A stretch of 64,000 bases of DNA from Whalleya microplaca (lineage: Eukaryota > Ascomycota > Sordariomycetes > Xylariales > Xylariaceae), in the NCBI GenBank assembly GCA_022497155.1, contig MU385711.1, positions 682,001 to 746,000 of the forward strand, in the 5' to 3' direction. Positions 35,014 to 48,652 of this stretch are shown here, one piece after another (within the stretch, counting starts at the first letter, position 1; each line of letters opens with the position of its first letter). The notes beneath the pieces are model-generated. The model searched no databases. It was given only the letters and a program-made list of their open reading frames with translations, and had not been told where the DNA came from. Both the position numbers and the translations under genes were made by a program.

Positions 35014-38000
35014 TTCGTTCAGCTGTTTTGTAGTGGTAGTTTACAGCTCAATATTGCGAGAAGCCCTTTATGGAGTAAAGGGCGAGTCCGCTGCGCTCCC
35101 TGGAGAGGCAGAGCAACGGGCTCCTGCGTACGGGTGATGGACCCTGCAACACGAATTAGGTTTCACCCATACTGAGGATTACGGAAGCACTGCTTACGAG
35201 TTGAGGAGATTGGAAAACGTCTTGACGGTTAGAGTGACCGCAGCCTAAGAAGCGCGGTCGAAAGTCAAGAAGTCTACGTGGTTTTAAGAGGGAGTTTGGT
35301 TTCTGAGGCTCGGATTCTTTGCAATCAGTACAGTTTCGATGATTGATGAATGGTGTAGAGGGAAAGAAAGAAGTCCCCTCGCAAGCGTCTACAAAGAATA
35401 AATATGATTCAATGGATATGACGGAAGACTATCGGCGGCAGCTAACAGCAACGACGGTTCACTAGTGTAAAATTCAAAAATTCACCTGCAGAAGCAGCCA
35501 AGATTGGAGGCGTCAATAGGATAGGTACAGTAACTTGAGTCAGGACAGCAAACAGCTCCCGTCACGATACCGGCTGCAAGCGTTGAGGATATCTTCCAAT
35601 GAGGGCCCTCAATTGATCCGTTGTACCCCGCCAACGCTCCGTGGGAGACTGCAGGTTGAGCTGTAAGGTTGGCGGGGTTGTCAGCGCTATCTATGATTGG
35701 TTAGATTGTTCTCGTTCGGAAATGTCGGTGTCCGGGGCCGAGGCTCCCGGGACACAGGAACAGCAGCGATGCCGCTTCGTGGACGATACACATATCCATA
35801 CCTACATGCATATATACATACATACATACACCAACCAACCTTTTGTTACTCTTGGAATCTTCTGTACACAACATACGATGTCTGCATTATCCAACCCATC
35901 ATCAATGGCACCACTATTGGAAAACTTACCGTCTATCTACCTAACTTACATATAAGGATATTATCTAATCTGTGGCTTGGCTTGAAATGATGTATCAAGG
36001 GTGATCCAAGCAATCAGACCCAAAGCCCCTGTCAGCTGGTAAGGTTCTGTTATTGGTGATCATGCAGTGTTGAGTGCATTGCTGTGGCATATTGGTATCA
36101 AGGATCGATGGCTTCACCATACGTCAGCACAGCAGAAGAATGCTTAATATATGATAAAACAAGTTACATGAAACGAAACATCGTCATATTTTGAGAAACG
36201 GCTCCACAATATGTTTGGCATAATCTAGCTGAGATATGATGCTTAACCTACCTTGTCGGCGATCATTGCGGATGAAGCACAGACTTGGTTTGGTGATCCA
36301 CGCCTGCGGGACTCGTGAGGGTTGGTGCATCTTCAAAGATTGAGGACGATGAGCCTCATGATTGCAATCAGTCATGCATTATCATTAACTGCCGTTAATG
36401 GAGGTTCCCGTCCGACCTATATACCCCTGGTCCTATATCACTACCTACAAGTGACTCCATACAAGTGCATGCTTCATCTAGAAATGGCCCAATTGCATTT
36501 CATACCGAGATTTTCAGCCCTGTGAAACCTTGTTTTCTAGTTCTATTTATTCCGATCGCCATGCATCAAGAGGGATGACGTCTAACTTTATGCTCATTGT
36601 TGAAGGAATCCTAGTTCGGAAGCTAGCATTACCTGTATCAAGGGTTATATCATGGTAGGTAATGCCTAAGGCGGCACCACACTCGAACGATAAGGCTACG
36701 TAAGTCATCTTAGCCTGGCAACATCGACAAGAAAACTGGTAATTCTCGATATTCTCTATAATCAATGGCCTGATCAACGTTATAGGAAATTGAGTTAGTA
36801 TTCCACGTTTCAAGATAGTGATGATTGATGGACGGTAGGCTATCGCAGGTAGTGTTTTCATCAAGCTAGGTCAATTTATTCGATTTCAAGGTGATTTATC
36901 GATCTTCACAACTTAACTTGATTGTAATAATGAACATCAAAATGACCTCATCGTCAAATTCTACAATAACAACCTGACTTGACATAAGCTACAATAAAAC
37001 GCAATCAAGTGGTATTAAGGCAAGTACTCTGCAATGACTTGACTACATGAAAATACCGAATCAACATACGACCCAAAAGCTAGGTCAAATTCGTTTCTAG
37101 TGAACTACTGTGCCACTATTCGTATTTCACGTAATTTCTAGGTTTACATATACGGCGCAAGATGTCCGACTTTGACCTTCGCTCATAGTTTGTGTGTCTA
37201 AGGACTCCAGAAATCGAACTGGTCGGTGGACTTATGATGTCAGTATTGAAAGCATGAGTGACGAGTATAAGATATGTTTTTACCATATCCATTCAAGATC
37301 CAACGGCGCTTGATGATCCATTTCGGCGGAAAGCAGGTCCACAAACCGGGAGATAGTTCCATGGAAGAGATTATCTTTATGCTGTTGTCCTTTAACAGAG
37401 TACCACATTCATAGCTTCTAGAAACCACACGAAGATCCCATGATAGCAAGTTCATAATTGCCATCAAATTTGATGTTGGCTCATGACCATCCAGCGGCTG
37501 AGGTGACTCCATCTACCCTTGGAAGCCAAATTTTCTTTTCAAGGACACACTGATATGGGGACTATGCTATCAAATATTCACTGGAACTTTAGTTCTCTCA
37601 TAGCCTAAAGGGGTACCACTCTTTTATTACGATGATGGTATGGAGATTTGAGGTAATAGAGGATATCATGATAGCTACGGTGCAAGTGCCTCCAGTGCCC
37701 TGTGGCTTGTCTTGTCATGCCGAATCTACCCGCAGGTGTTGATGCAACGTTGAAAGCCGTATATCTACTAGCGCTTTGGATAGCTATACTATGGCTGGAA
37801 ACTGAACTTGAGCTACAGCAATATCAGATTCCCCAATCATATCTAGCCGTGATTTAAATTCAATTGTGGTACTATAGTGCTGCTTCCGCTGAAATACGAT
37901 TTCGCTCCAGTGAATATATTACTATTTCTTGTGGTGTAATAAATACCATCATGTCACTCACCAACACACGGATACTGTACCTTCATATATGAATAGTATC

Positions 38001-40452
38001 TATATTCTTAGAAGAGATGAATTACAAGTTTAGCCACTAGGAAGCGCATTCCTTTAGTCCCCATGATGTTCTGTCTCGCTGAGAATAAGGGACAATTTGA
38101 GCTGCTAAAAGTTGAGTCCAGGTGTTTACAGAGCCGCGCTAGTGTATTTTATCTGACATCTTCGGCATTGGCTTGGGTTTTTTTTTACTAGGAATGGTAC
38201 CGTTTACTTTTGGCTTCTATGCATGTATGCTTAGATATAGAGGTGATACTGTCCTTTATAGACATCATCGAATTCTTGCGTTAATATATATATGTTCTAG
38301 CAGTGACGGAAATAGGTGTCGTTGCTTATGGAGCGCGTGTAATTAGCGTTAAGTATAGTCGCAATCGAAGTGGCTAAAACCCTCTTATTCCTTCCATGGC
38401 TAAGCAGGTGACATCGCTGAGAGGTATATGAAATTAATTTCCTCTGAGGCTTTATTGCTGGCAGTCTGCCAGTCTTTATCTCTTCCCATCTCCGTCAGAT
38501 CTTCAATCACAACTCAGTCACAACTTCAACTCGAGGTTATTCAGACTTCCTTCGTGCTGCTTTCTACAACACCCTGCCATGAGCATATCATCCCCACGAA
38601 AAAAAAAAAAAAAATCCAAGAGTAATTGTTACCATATCCTCTTAAGAGACTGGTACCTGCACAAGCTTGCCGCTGGCATTGCTCGATCACCATCATGTCG
38701 AAAGTGGTTAAGCGGGAACTTCCCAACAAGAAGCTCCGTCATCGTAGGTTTTAGCTTCAATATACGTCCATACGGTTACCTTCCATTGTCCAACTGTGTC
38801 TTTTGGATCCTTCAATCATCATGCATTGGCGCGAGCCCCACGTCAAATTTAAGCCACAATTTGATACTGCGGCTCTTGTAAATGTGGCGCCCGTATGGCA
38901 CCTGTGGCTAATGACTCAGCCTAGCTAGGAGTTGTGGAACCATAGAAGGTATGTACTCCCACTGCGTATTGCGCTGCATACCTAAGGGATCTATCTACCT
39001 ACCTAGTTATGTAGATAGGTAGAACAGGCCAAGAATTCCGAAAACATATTGGAGAACATACTTAGATTACAATAGAGGCTATATATGTTTAGATGCCAAC
39101 GTGCGCTTCATGATTGGAAGTCCTCCTCTGCAGTCTAACTCCAGATAGAATAAGGCTTACCATCTCGACTCCGCGCGAATTGTTTCCGGCGAACTAGCAA
39201 CGGCGGCTGCTCTCGGCGATGGTGATATGAAATCTCGCCGAGGCCAATTCATAGGCGGGGACGTTAACGATCACGGCTGACGATCCAGGGGCCTTGATAA
39301 AGTCTCAGAAATGCACATAATGGCCGGGGTTGGCCAGGGCGGGTGTAAAACATCGATATCGGAGGTATTTGAGGGTCTCATGGGCCAGGGGATATTATCA
39401 AAATCGATGCTATCCAATGCATTCCTATTTGTCCAGTCGACGTCTCAAATGACCGTGCCAATAAGCGGGTTAGGGCTAAGACGCTCAGATTGGAGATCAT
39501 ATAAGATCCATAGAACTGACCAGGGGTCGTCGGTAACAATGGTGCCGCATAGCAAGGAGCAACGGCATGACTGGATAGATAGACTGGCGCCGTGCCGAGT
39601 CAATTGAGTGCATCATTTTAAATGGATCTTATTACTGCGTGATTGCAATCAGGCCCAATCTGTCTTCTTCCGGAGCCCGACATGCGCCGACGTCATTGCA
39701 GGTATTCTGAACTAGACATGCAGACATGTTCGTGAAGGCACCGGCGTTCAGCTCTTCATTACCGAATAGCTCGTCGCTAACATAACGAATGCATACTATA
39801 GTAGCGCTGACCACTCAAGCCACACACTAAATACGGAGATGGACGAATCGAACCATTTGCAAGCATATCTGATCCTCGAGAAGCTATTGCTAGACCCACC
39901 TGTTCCTATCGAGCATCTTGATATAGTTAGCAGCCACGCATCACAGGTGATCACATTCTCCTAGACAAATAACGAGATGCAGAGATGACGTTCAATTTGA
40001 CAGTGGATCTATCACGATATTCGGCGGGGAGGCTATTATGGGCAATCGATATGTAATGAAGTAGGCAGGTAGGCAGGTAGGAGGAAGGCAGATAGATAGG
40101 AAAGGTAGGGTCGTCTCCCATGACAACCGTCGCCGGCGATTCCTACATACGTCGCAGTCTGCCCATTCGCTTCCTTTCGGGACGCATTGGACACCGCCGT
40201 GCTAGGTCGGTCAAGGTATAGGTAGGAATACCGTGGACGGATGCGGTAGAAAAAAACCCAAGAGCCACTTCGACTACTAGGTAAATTACTGTGTACGCAA
40301 GTACTACGTCGTAGGGAACAACTACCAAAATGCAACTCTCCTGGCCATCCGCATCTGCATAGGTATGAGAAAGGAAAGGGGCCGAGACGAATTTCCAATT
40401 GATTGTAGAGACAAGGGTCCGCACACCCCCATTCGGCCCATATTTCTAGCAA
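35014..40452. other. Long gene-poor spacer (first part)
   Basis: Starts with the INO1 promoter and leader (to about 35650). The rest is mostly AT-rich. It has a CATA microsatellite (35813-35832), a 16-base A run (38599-38614) and GGTAGGCA repeats near 40060-40110. Several frames of 60-140 codons exist on both strands (for example 36547-36864, 39311-39607, 40036-40452), but none has recognisable motifs or a consistent exon chain. Confidence 0.5.
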
Positions 40453-41953
40453 GTGGTTGCGGTGGACACGAACGTGCTGATGTGCGAATCACCGTTGCCA
40501 GCTGAGCTGCAAGGTACGCAAGGTACCCGGAACAGGACGTGCCAGCCTTGCAATGTGCTGCAAGCTGCGCTAAATTGGAGTGTGGAGGTCGCTAAAGATG
40601 GCACACAATGGACCGCTAGCCCATTCGGCTTTAGCCTGCTCTGCCTGGCTTGGCTCGTTGCTCGTCCCTAACAACCGTGGCGTTCTTCCCTCATTTCCAT
40701 TTCCAGCGCAAAGGGCGGTTATTACCTTTAGTTACATAGGTAAAAGGGGGCTTTCCACGGATTGCGTTAACACGAGGACGGACGGACAGACAACATATTG
40801 CGAATATATTGAGGAATCATTCTGGAAGAAGATTGGAACGTGCCAGTTGAAAGGGGGCGCCGGACCAGCCAACTCAACTAACTCAACTAATAATCCTCCT
40901 CACTGATTCATTCATGCTGATAGTTCGGAAAGCTATCAATCAGATGAGCAGAGGAGCAGAGGAGGAACAAATAAACCCCCTACAAAGAAACCAAGGGCTG
41001 ACGGGAAGCCTGAATCACCATTGTTGGCCGTTTGGCGTTGGGTCCCTGAATCCTCATCCACATCCATTCACATCACATCTCATAACATTACCAGCAGCCT
41101 ACAATACGAAGTAGAACGTCTTTTCTTTATGCACCTGCCTACTAGGTTAGGTAGGTAAGCATCATCATCATCATATCTCTTCCCCAGACTCCATATCATC
41201 CGCCGCACAGGGCCACACAGGCAGCCACTTTTACCTACCCTCACCTTCAGCCAGCTGCTGCAAGGACAAATCTCCCTATCCATACGTTTTTGGGTTACCA
41301 TCGCCAAGCAACGCAGGGAACAAGGCCCCCCCCTGGCCGAGCATTCGTGCATATCGCGACCAGGGGCACTCGGCAGGGGTCTTATTGATACCCTCCACTG
41401 TTTCGAGACACTCTCGCAACATCCAAGCGACCTCCTCACCGACCTTTACACCACTAGATCTCTCGAACCTCTTCAGAGCTTGTTTGCTCTCGACCAATTG
41501 TTCTCAGTCAACTGAATACCGTCGGTGCGAAGATCGCCCAGCGGCTCTTTTTCTTGTACGACGGTGGTGTCCTATCGCAGAGCCTGTTTTCTCAATCCAT
41601 TGTTCCCGAGACACCACCTGCACCAACCGGAGTTTACTTCTGTCCTCGGGTCGTAACGCTCATTGTTCAGGGCTGTGGGTTTCGAGTTTCGAGTTTCCAA
41701 ACACCAGTCAGCTGAGCAGGTCGGTTTCTTTCTCCTCACCGAACGTGCATACTCGGTATCAGCAACATCAGAAAAACAACACCTATTAGTTCAGCAATTG
41801 AGCTCAATACGTCTGCTTTATACAGACTCGGCACTCTAGCCACCTAGCACCCAGCAAAGACGGACGGATGCGTGGAATAAAGTCATCCGACACTTGGAAA
41901 GAGGACAGGTGAAAGAAGGACTTGTAAAAAGAAGTAGACCACATAACGGAGAG
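40453..41953. other. Upstream region and probable leader of the LIM gene
   Basis: Less AT-rich than the preceding 5 kb, with CT-rich and CATCATCAT stretches (about 41160-41175) typical of fungal promoters and long 5' leaders. No protein-coding exon supported. Confidence 0.5.
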
Positions 41954-44100
41954 ATGACGGAAGCACCACGACAATCGGCTTTTATGCCGTCGATAAAATG
42001 CTCAAACTGTGGCAACCAGGTCGAGATTTCGATGATGGGAGATCATGTCTGTGGTAGCGCACCTCCAGCAGCAGAACGTAAGCTACCCACGCCATTTTTC
42101 AATGTAAGGTTTGGCATCTGACCGCCGAAGCAGCACCTCCGCCTATGCCGGATCTCTTAGGCGGCGCTTTTTCTTCACTAAAGCACAGCGTCTTCGACAA
42201 ATTTACCCGCGTTCCGCCTGCCGTCGATACAAATGCAGCAAGTAAGCTTGATATTGCCACCTCAAGCCGCTGCCTATGCTAACACATGTACACAGACCGA
42301 GCGTTTTCGAAGTCGGATCAATTGACCCCACTAAGTGCCTCTACAGGTTCACAAGCCATCTCGCCGAAGACGCCCAGTGGACGGCCCGGCGCCGGTCCTA
42401 CTGAGGATGAGTACTTTGCGCCAGCAATAGCAGGATCGCCAAGACGTCCGGGTGGGTATGGGGGGTTCGGTGGCCGTGAATCGTATGAACCGGACTCGAC
42501 GTATGGCACAAGCCCGAACAAGTCAAATCTTTTGACGAGAATGAACAGCATTGCGCCCGGGCCGTTCGAAATGAATCGGAGAGCGGGATCGACCAATGCG
42601 TTCGCGCGAAGTAATAGCAGGGATAACCTTGACCCGAGCGATGAGTTATTGCGACCGGGCACAGCAACATCAAACTCATCAAACACCAGCGGAGGTGTTG
42701 CGCCGCCTAGGGCACCTCGTAAAAACGGTTACGGAGGATTTGGTCCACCGCAAAGAGACGGAGAGGATTTCGAGCCACAACCGCTCGGACTGGGCAAGCG
42801 CTCAGAAACTTTCCCTGAAAGATTATTGAAGGCAAATGACAATGAGAGGCTCGAGCCGCCGGCCCGTACGCCTTCGGCGCCTGGTACGAGATCCGACCGG
42901 CTGAGAAGTTCATCGAACATCGGGATACGGGATACTTCACGACCACCGCCTCCACGGACGAATTCGATCGCCCCGCCACCAGACGGACCCCGGAAGCTTT
43001 CTATTAACCTAGCGGATGAGTTTGGCGCGAGTAATCCGTACCACTCACCTTCTGTGTCACAATCGTCGAGCAACTCTGGCTACAGCCATAACTCACAGCC
43101 GAGCCAAGCGAGCTCGAACACAAGCCCGGCCCGATCGATGGGATCTCGGACGGGAGCGCGGCGGCCGTCAGATAACGCAGGATTCGACGCCTTGATGGAC
43201 GACCTTCAATCTTCCATGGATGCAATGAGCCCCAACGGGCTCCCACCTTCGCCCGGGCTCAAGCCCCCAGTGGACAGGAATGTCCAACCGTTGAGGCCCG
43301 GCAACCGCCGTACTCCCCCGGAGGATCTGCGACTAGACCCGGCTATCCAAAATGGGCGAGTTCCGCCACTAGGCTCGCCCATGCGATCACCTATGAGATC
43401 GCCTTTGAGATCCCCGGGTACTCCAGGATTCGGGAATCGTCAAGACCCCGCAGTTCAGGAGGGCCAAAGCCAATCATCGCCGCCTCGCGCTCATAAGCGT
43501 CAACCATCACGCTCCCGTGGTAACTGCAAGGCGTGCAAGAAAGCCATCACAGGCAAGTCCATCTCTTCAGCAGACGGACGGTTGACAGGCCGCTATCACA
43601 AGACCTGTTTTGTCTGCACGACGTGTCAAGAACCCTTTTCTTCCGCGGAGTTCTACGTCTTGAATGATAAGCCCTACTGTGAGCAGCACTACCACAAGCT
43701 GAATGGTAGTCTTTGCGGAAGCTGTAATAGGGGTATTGAGGGCCAATACCTCGAAGACGAGGCCCCGAGAAAGTACCACCCCGGCTGCTTCAGATGCGGC
43801 GACTGTGGCATTGTCCTGCGAGACGGCTACTTTGACGTCAACGGCAGAGCCTACTGCGAGCGGGACGCATGGAAGCGGATGCAGTTCATGGCACAACAGC
43901 AACAACAAGGGCCTCCGCAGGGACAACGAGGTATGCCTATGGGGCCACCAAGGGGTCTTCCCGCCGGACCCGGGCCACTAAACCGACCTTTCGGGTTGCC
44001 CACCGGAAACCGTCTAGCTCCTGGCCAAGCCCTGGGCCGAGGAGGACTGACACCGATGCCGAGGATGGAGAAGAGGAGAACGAGACTGGGGATGATGTAG
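41954..44100 (+). CDS. Paxillin-like LIM-domain protein
   Basis: Model: join(41954..42077,42131..42241,42296..44100), 679 residues; two small introns (53 and 54 bases) with GTAAGC donors, phases closed. An N-terminal zinc-knuckle-like motif (CSNCGNQVEISMMGDHVC) precedes about 400 disordered residues rich in Pro, Ser, Arg and Gly, including SPMRSPMRSPLRSP. Two adjacent LIM domains follow at about 488-546 (CKACKKAITG, HKTCFVCTTC, YCEQHY) and 550-605 (CGSCNRGIEG, HPGCFRCGDC, YCERD), each a double zinc finger for protein binding. The tail is Gln-rich, then Gly/Pro-rich. The layout matches fungal paxillin-like proteins (Pxl1 in yeasts), scaffolds at the contractile ring and sites of polarised growth. 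The start ATG is the first before the conserved FMPSIKC block. Confidence 0.92.
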
Positions 44101-47100
44101 GAGGAGCCGGTCACGGACTCCCGCCTTGTACGATGATACGCCTTGTTTTTTTCCCTTTGTGTTCATTGGACTTCTCACCACACCGCGATGTTACTATGCT
44201 GGGCCGTGGGAACATTGCATATTATTAGCATTGGCGTTCTACGGTTTTGTCTGGGGTAAAGTTTTTGACTTTCCTCGCATATATACCCAACCTTTCAACT
44301 TTCGTTCGCACATTACATATTTTGGTCATATACCCCCCCTTCTTGACGAGAGAGAGAGGTGTCTGCTTCGCCGTTTTTTCTTTCTGGCTTCTGATCAGAT
44401 ACTACTACCTACATGGATTATTATCATCATAATTCGGTAATTGTGGAGGATTTCACCCTGCGACTTTTAACTCTATTATTATTATTATTAGCATCGAGTG
44501 GGACCACAACTGCATTTTTTGGTGGACCGCTCTTCGAATTTTTTACATCGATGGCCTTGTCATAGGAGAGAGCAGGCGTCGAAGCGATGATTGGATGAGA
44601 CCTAGTTGGGTGACTGAATTGTTGGTAATAAAGCGGAAGGGGGTGTTATTCGGAGCAAGATCGTGGGAAAGCATCATGGGAGCTCCGTCAAAGGATGGGC
44701 AAACGAGCCCAATCAGCCAGAGAGAGAATTGCCTACATAGTTTCTACTGTTGTTGCTCGAAGAGAGCTGGCTAAAGTAGTACCGAGTGCTGTCACCGAAA
44801 GAGAGATGACAGAAACACACAATATAATATCAACAATCATATTGCAAGCAAGCAAACAAACAAGATTTCCATCTATTGCTATGCGTAGATCCTACGTCGT
44901 GCGTTCGTGTGTGCTTGTGTGACTACGGTGAAACGGGCCACGAAAACGGCCGGTGTGCTCTCCCGTGGCTTGATAATGACTTATGCGTGACCGTGCCGTC
45001 TCTATCACCAGTTCCAGATGAACCCGACGGCTAAAAAACAGAAGTGTGTGCTACTCGAGCGATCGGTCGCTCAATCTATCTATCTGCGCTCGGCAATTGG
45101 GTTACACCCGGCTGATTGCAGTTCTACCAAACCGTTAACGTGTCCCCTGAGCTTACACATTTCCGTAATACCCAAATCCATATATGTCTTACTCACGCTA
45201 GCAACTCTACAGATCGCGAACCCCCTTGGAGGCTTAGAGGGAGATTATAGATCCTGCATTCAATATCTTACGCGGAACGAGGCTTCATGATACGGTAGGT
45301 ATGCAGCGTTGCACGGGAGCGTTGGTTGATTCAATTCTTCATCCCTACGTATGTGTGTACTTGATAAGAGATGTGTGTGTTTTGGCCAGAGTAGCCTCTT
45401 CCTCCGCCCTGTCATGCCGTCATACAGTCCCGGACTCCCTTTCCCCTGTCTGACTCTCGATCGCACACATCAGCACTGCTTATCATAGTCATTACCAGTG
45501 CCACGATGTCACGGCTAATAAGTCGCGCATGTAGGTCGAGAACCTAACCTAGATTGTTGCCTCTTGGGGCAACCGTGGCCCTTGTGGCGCGCCATTTGCA
45601 ATCAATGCCATACACGGTGACATATTATACACATATTTTTCTTTCTCTCTTTCTACGTGTGGAATGCGAAACCCTATGCGACCGCTCGGCAATCTTGTGG
45701 AGGGGTCACCATGCACGCATATTATGTGTATCATATGCTAATATAATGATTACGCCCAGCCCAAGGCCGCTGCATGTTTTTGATGATAATTCTCCGACTC
45801 CCACTCCCACGCTGACGCGCAGCTGAACGAGGCGCCTATCTATGTATGTGTGTTCCTGTGTTCTTGCGCCAATTGGGGGAAAGGAATTCCCAGGACGGGC
45901 CAGGCGAGTCCGCGATGACCTCATCTCCTAGGTCGGGATCATGGGTCGGACCTGCGTCATCATCATGGCTTTTGCGCCTCCGTCGCACGAACCACAAGCT
46001 ACACGTTGACCTACCTACGGGTACCGATTCCATACTACCTATATACCTATACCGATATATCTACGATCAACATAATGGGGATGGGAGGTAACCAGGCCGA
46101 CGGGCGAAAGATCCAGCCAGTTGAAATCCGGGCCGACGCAACCTGACACAAGGGGGAAGGTGGGGGGGGGGGATTGGGTTCAATGTCCGGAAAGGGAAAG
46201 TTGAAGAGGCTGCGCGATTGGGCAATTGATGTAATGCGAAAGCCACATGCCAAATGTGGTTGTGTGGCCAGATGTCTGTGTGGTCGATGTCGTGGTTTCG
46301 AAGAATATTGGAACACGTCGCTGACCTGATTGGGTCGCGTACTTCATGTGTGTATTCAATGCACGATGACGATCCCTCATGTAGGTAGGTTGTTCATGAG
46401 AGTCCGCCCACCCGCCTGCCCGTCGGAGTGTGACGAGGTGGCAGTGAGTAGGTCATGTAGGTAGTGGGATGCGTGCTGATGGATGGATTGGATGCTGGAT
46501 GCTTACCTGAGCCCTTGGGTGTGTCAGATTGGTAGGTTGCTGGCCACCCCTCCCCTGCGACGGCAGGACGGGCAATTGGGAATTTGTTAACGATAAGGCG
46601 TTTTTATATATATATACGGAATAGACTGACACGGATTAACTTGATATTTGGTGCAGACGAGGTTACATACCCGTTTGTCGTGAATTATATCCCGAGCGGA
46701 AAAGTCCGCTTATAAGATGAGATGCAATGCTCGGTTCGCTTCATGAAATCTCTCTCGATCGATAAAAACTGGCGATGGCCGTATGTACGTGTACATATGG
46801 ATAGTTCCGTTGTCTCAACTTGGCACGTTTTGGAACATCGTCCCCGGCTTCTAGACAGCTAGAGTAATACATGGTAAGAGATTACCTACTGCATTAGAGG
46901 GAGGGGTGTTTATTAGCGATCGTTGGTGTCCCTAGAAGGGCTTGCGCTGATTAAGACACTGATGTGAGATTGTTACTCATAGGAGACAATACAAACAGCT
47001 TGAATCCTTCAAATGGTGGCCATGCTTGCGAAGTCGACTCGCTTGTATGTACTGTTATTCATTTTACGGCATCATCATCAGGTTCTGCTGTATCAAATCT

Positions 47101-48652
47101 ATATGGTAAGAGGCAGGCAAACAATGTTGTGAAACACTTTTTAAGTGGTTACTATATAGGTGCTTGACTAATGGCTCTACAATGGTAGAGGTTGAAGATA
47201 ATTAATAAAAGAGGACTTATGCGATAGAAGGGCGCCGCCCACTGCAACTAACAGCGTATCGGGCCTAATTAATTTTACTAATGATTCAAGTCATTTTAAC
47301 TACATAGTAGAATCATTATTGAAGTCTTGTAAAAAGTCATTGTCAGAGGTTTCTTACAAAGGTAAGAGGCACATATATAGTTTCTTGGTCATTGATTGAA
47401 TCAGCCAGTTGTACATAGTATCACACACCAAACACGGCACGTGTGTGCATATATGTAGATTGGACCACTATGAGATCTGTTCTCAAGAGCTGCCGTACTT
47501 CCCCGGATCTTCTTATTCATCATGCACTAATAAGTTGTACCTCCCCAAGTACTTAAGTACATACATACAATTAATTGACTCGGTCGAACCTGAGCTTGCA
47601 GAGCAGAGATAGAAGACTATGTACTTACAATCCACATATAGTATGTTAGATAGGTACTTCCCAAAGAAACATTATAATGGCAACATATGTTTGTATGCAC
47701 ATATATAGTTGTCATGTAGTTTGCACATGCAGTCGTAAAAGATGTTGAGGTACTATACCGCTATTCCCTCCCTACAAGAAGCACCCAGCGCAGCATTATA
47801 GGTACATCCGTGCGAAGGCATACATGGAGGTAGGTAAGGTGGTACTTAGGGAGCAATGTGCCCCGGGCCCCTCTCTTATCTCCACTACCTCGACAGTCCC
47901 TCACAGTCTTTATCGTTCCCGAACATCTTGGCGCCTTTGGCGTTTCTTCATCATCTCCCTAATCAGGAGGACAACCAATTTTAAGTTTCCCACTTTTACA
48001 GTCATTGCCTTGGGTCTTGGTGTTGATCACTGGCCCTTCACAGGCCCTCACTGGCACCCAAGGTAGGTATCGCGATATCTACCCCAGTTCTTTCGTCCTT
48101 TTTCCCTTCGGAAGGGATCTGTGTCTTTTTTATTTCCAGAAGTCTCTCCTTAAACCTCTTCCTGCCTATCCCTTTCCTTAATAATTCCCCCAATCCCCAG
48201 TCCGTCCTCCTCCCCAAGTGTTAGTGTTGTTGTCGCTGTGTCGTCAGTCCGTCTTTAACCGGACCGGATATTCAGATAGTCAACGCTGCTGTGTTTGCGT
48301 TTTTTGCGTCTTCTGCGTTTTTGCAGTTCCGGCTTCTTTGATAGGAGTCTTTTGCGGACCTTCGATTTATTTCAATTGGGGTCTCGTCTCATTCCCTGCC
48401 GAGAAATCTGATCCGGGTCTTCCCTACACACGACACAAATAAGTTATATTCTCGCCACACCGAGCCGCGTGGCACACCGAGTCGTGCGTGTGGCCTTCGC
48501 CCGTAGACTACAGTTTAGTCCTTGTCGCAAATACACGATGCAGCATCTAGCGACCGAACTGCCGTAGACGATCTTGCGATACGGATCGATTGCTCCTCTA
48601 ACAGAACAAGTTCATCTAACTTTCGAATTGGTCCTGGTTCTGGTTCTGTAAA
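44101..48652. other. 4.5-kb gene-poor spacer
   Basis: Begins with the 3' UTR of the LIM gene and holds simple repeats: TTA triplets (about 44474-44490), a G run near 46163, and TA repeats near 46607. The last 800 bases are pyrimidine-rich (CTCTTCC-type), as expected for the promoter and leader of the DUF3405 gene. No frame gave a recognisable protein. Confidence 0.5.

Noticed and set aside
36547..36864. Minus-strand frame with YVALSF, faintly like a HET domain
   Set aside because: Only one short block resembles the domain; the following motifs and the WG pair are absent.
38428..38625. Small frame with a signal-like N-terminus ending in poly-lysine
   Set aside because: The lysines come from a 16-base A run, and no downstream exon gives a sensible protein.
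39170..39640. Several open stretches on both strands, one reading KAPGSSAVIVNVPAYELA on the minus strand
   Set aside because: Interrupted by stops, no family recognised and no splice sites joining the pieces; could be a very old pseudogene, but not supportable.
39790..39860. Minus-strand GGTTCGATTC, second tRNA-like signal
   Set aside because: No T-stem pairing and no cloverleaf could be drawn.
40036..40452. 138-codon open frame on the minus strand
   Set aside because: Cys/Arg/Ser-rich composition without motifs, overlapping simple repeats; probably chance.
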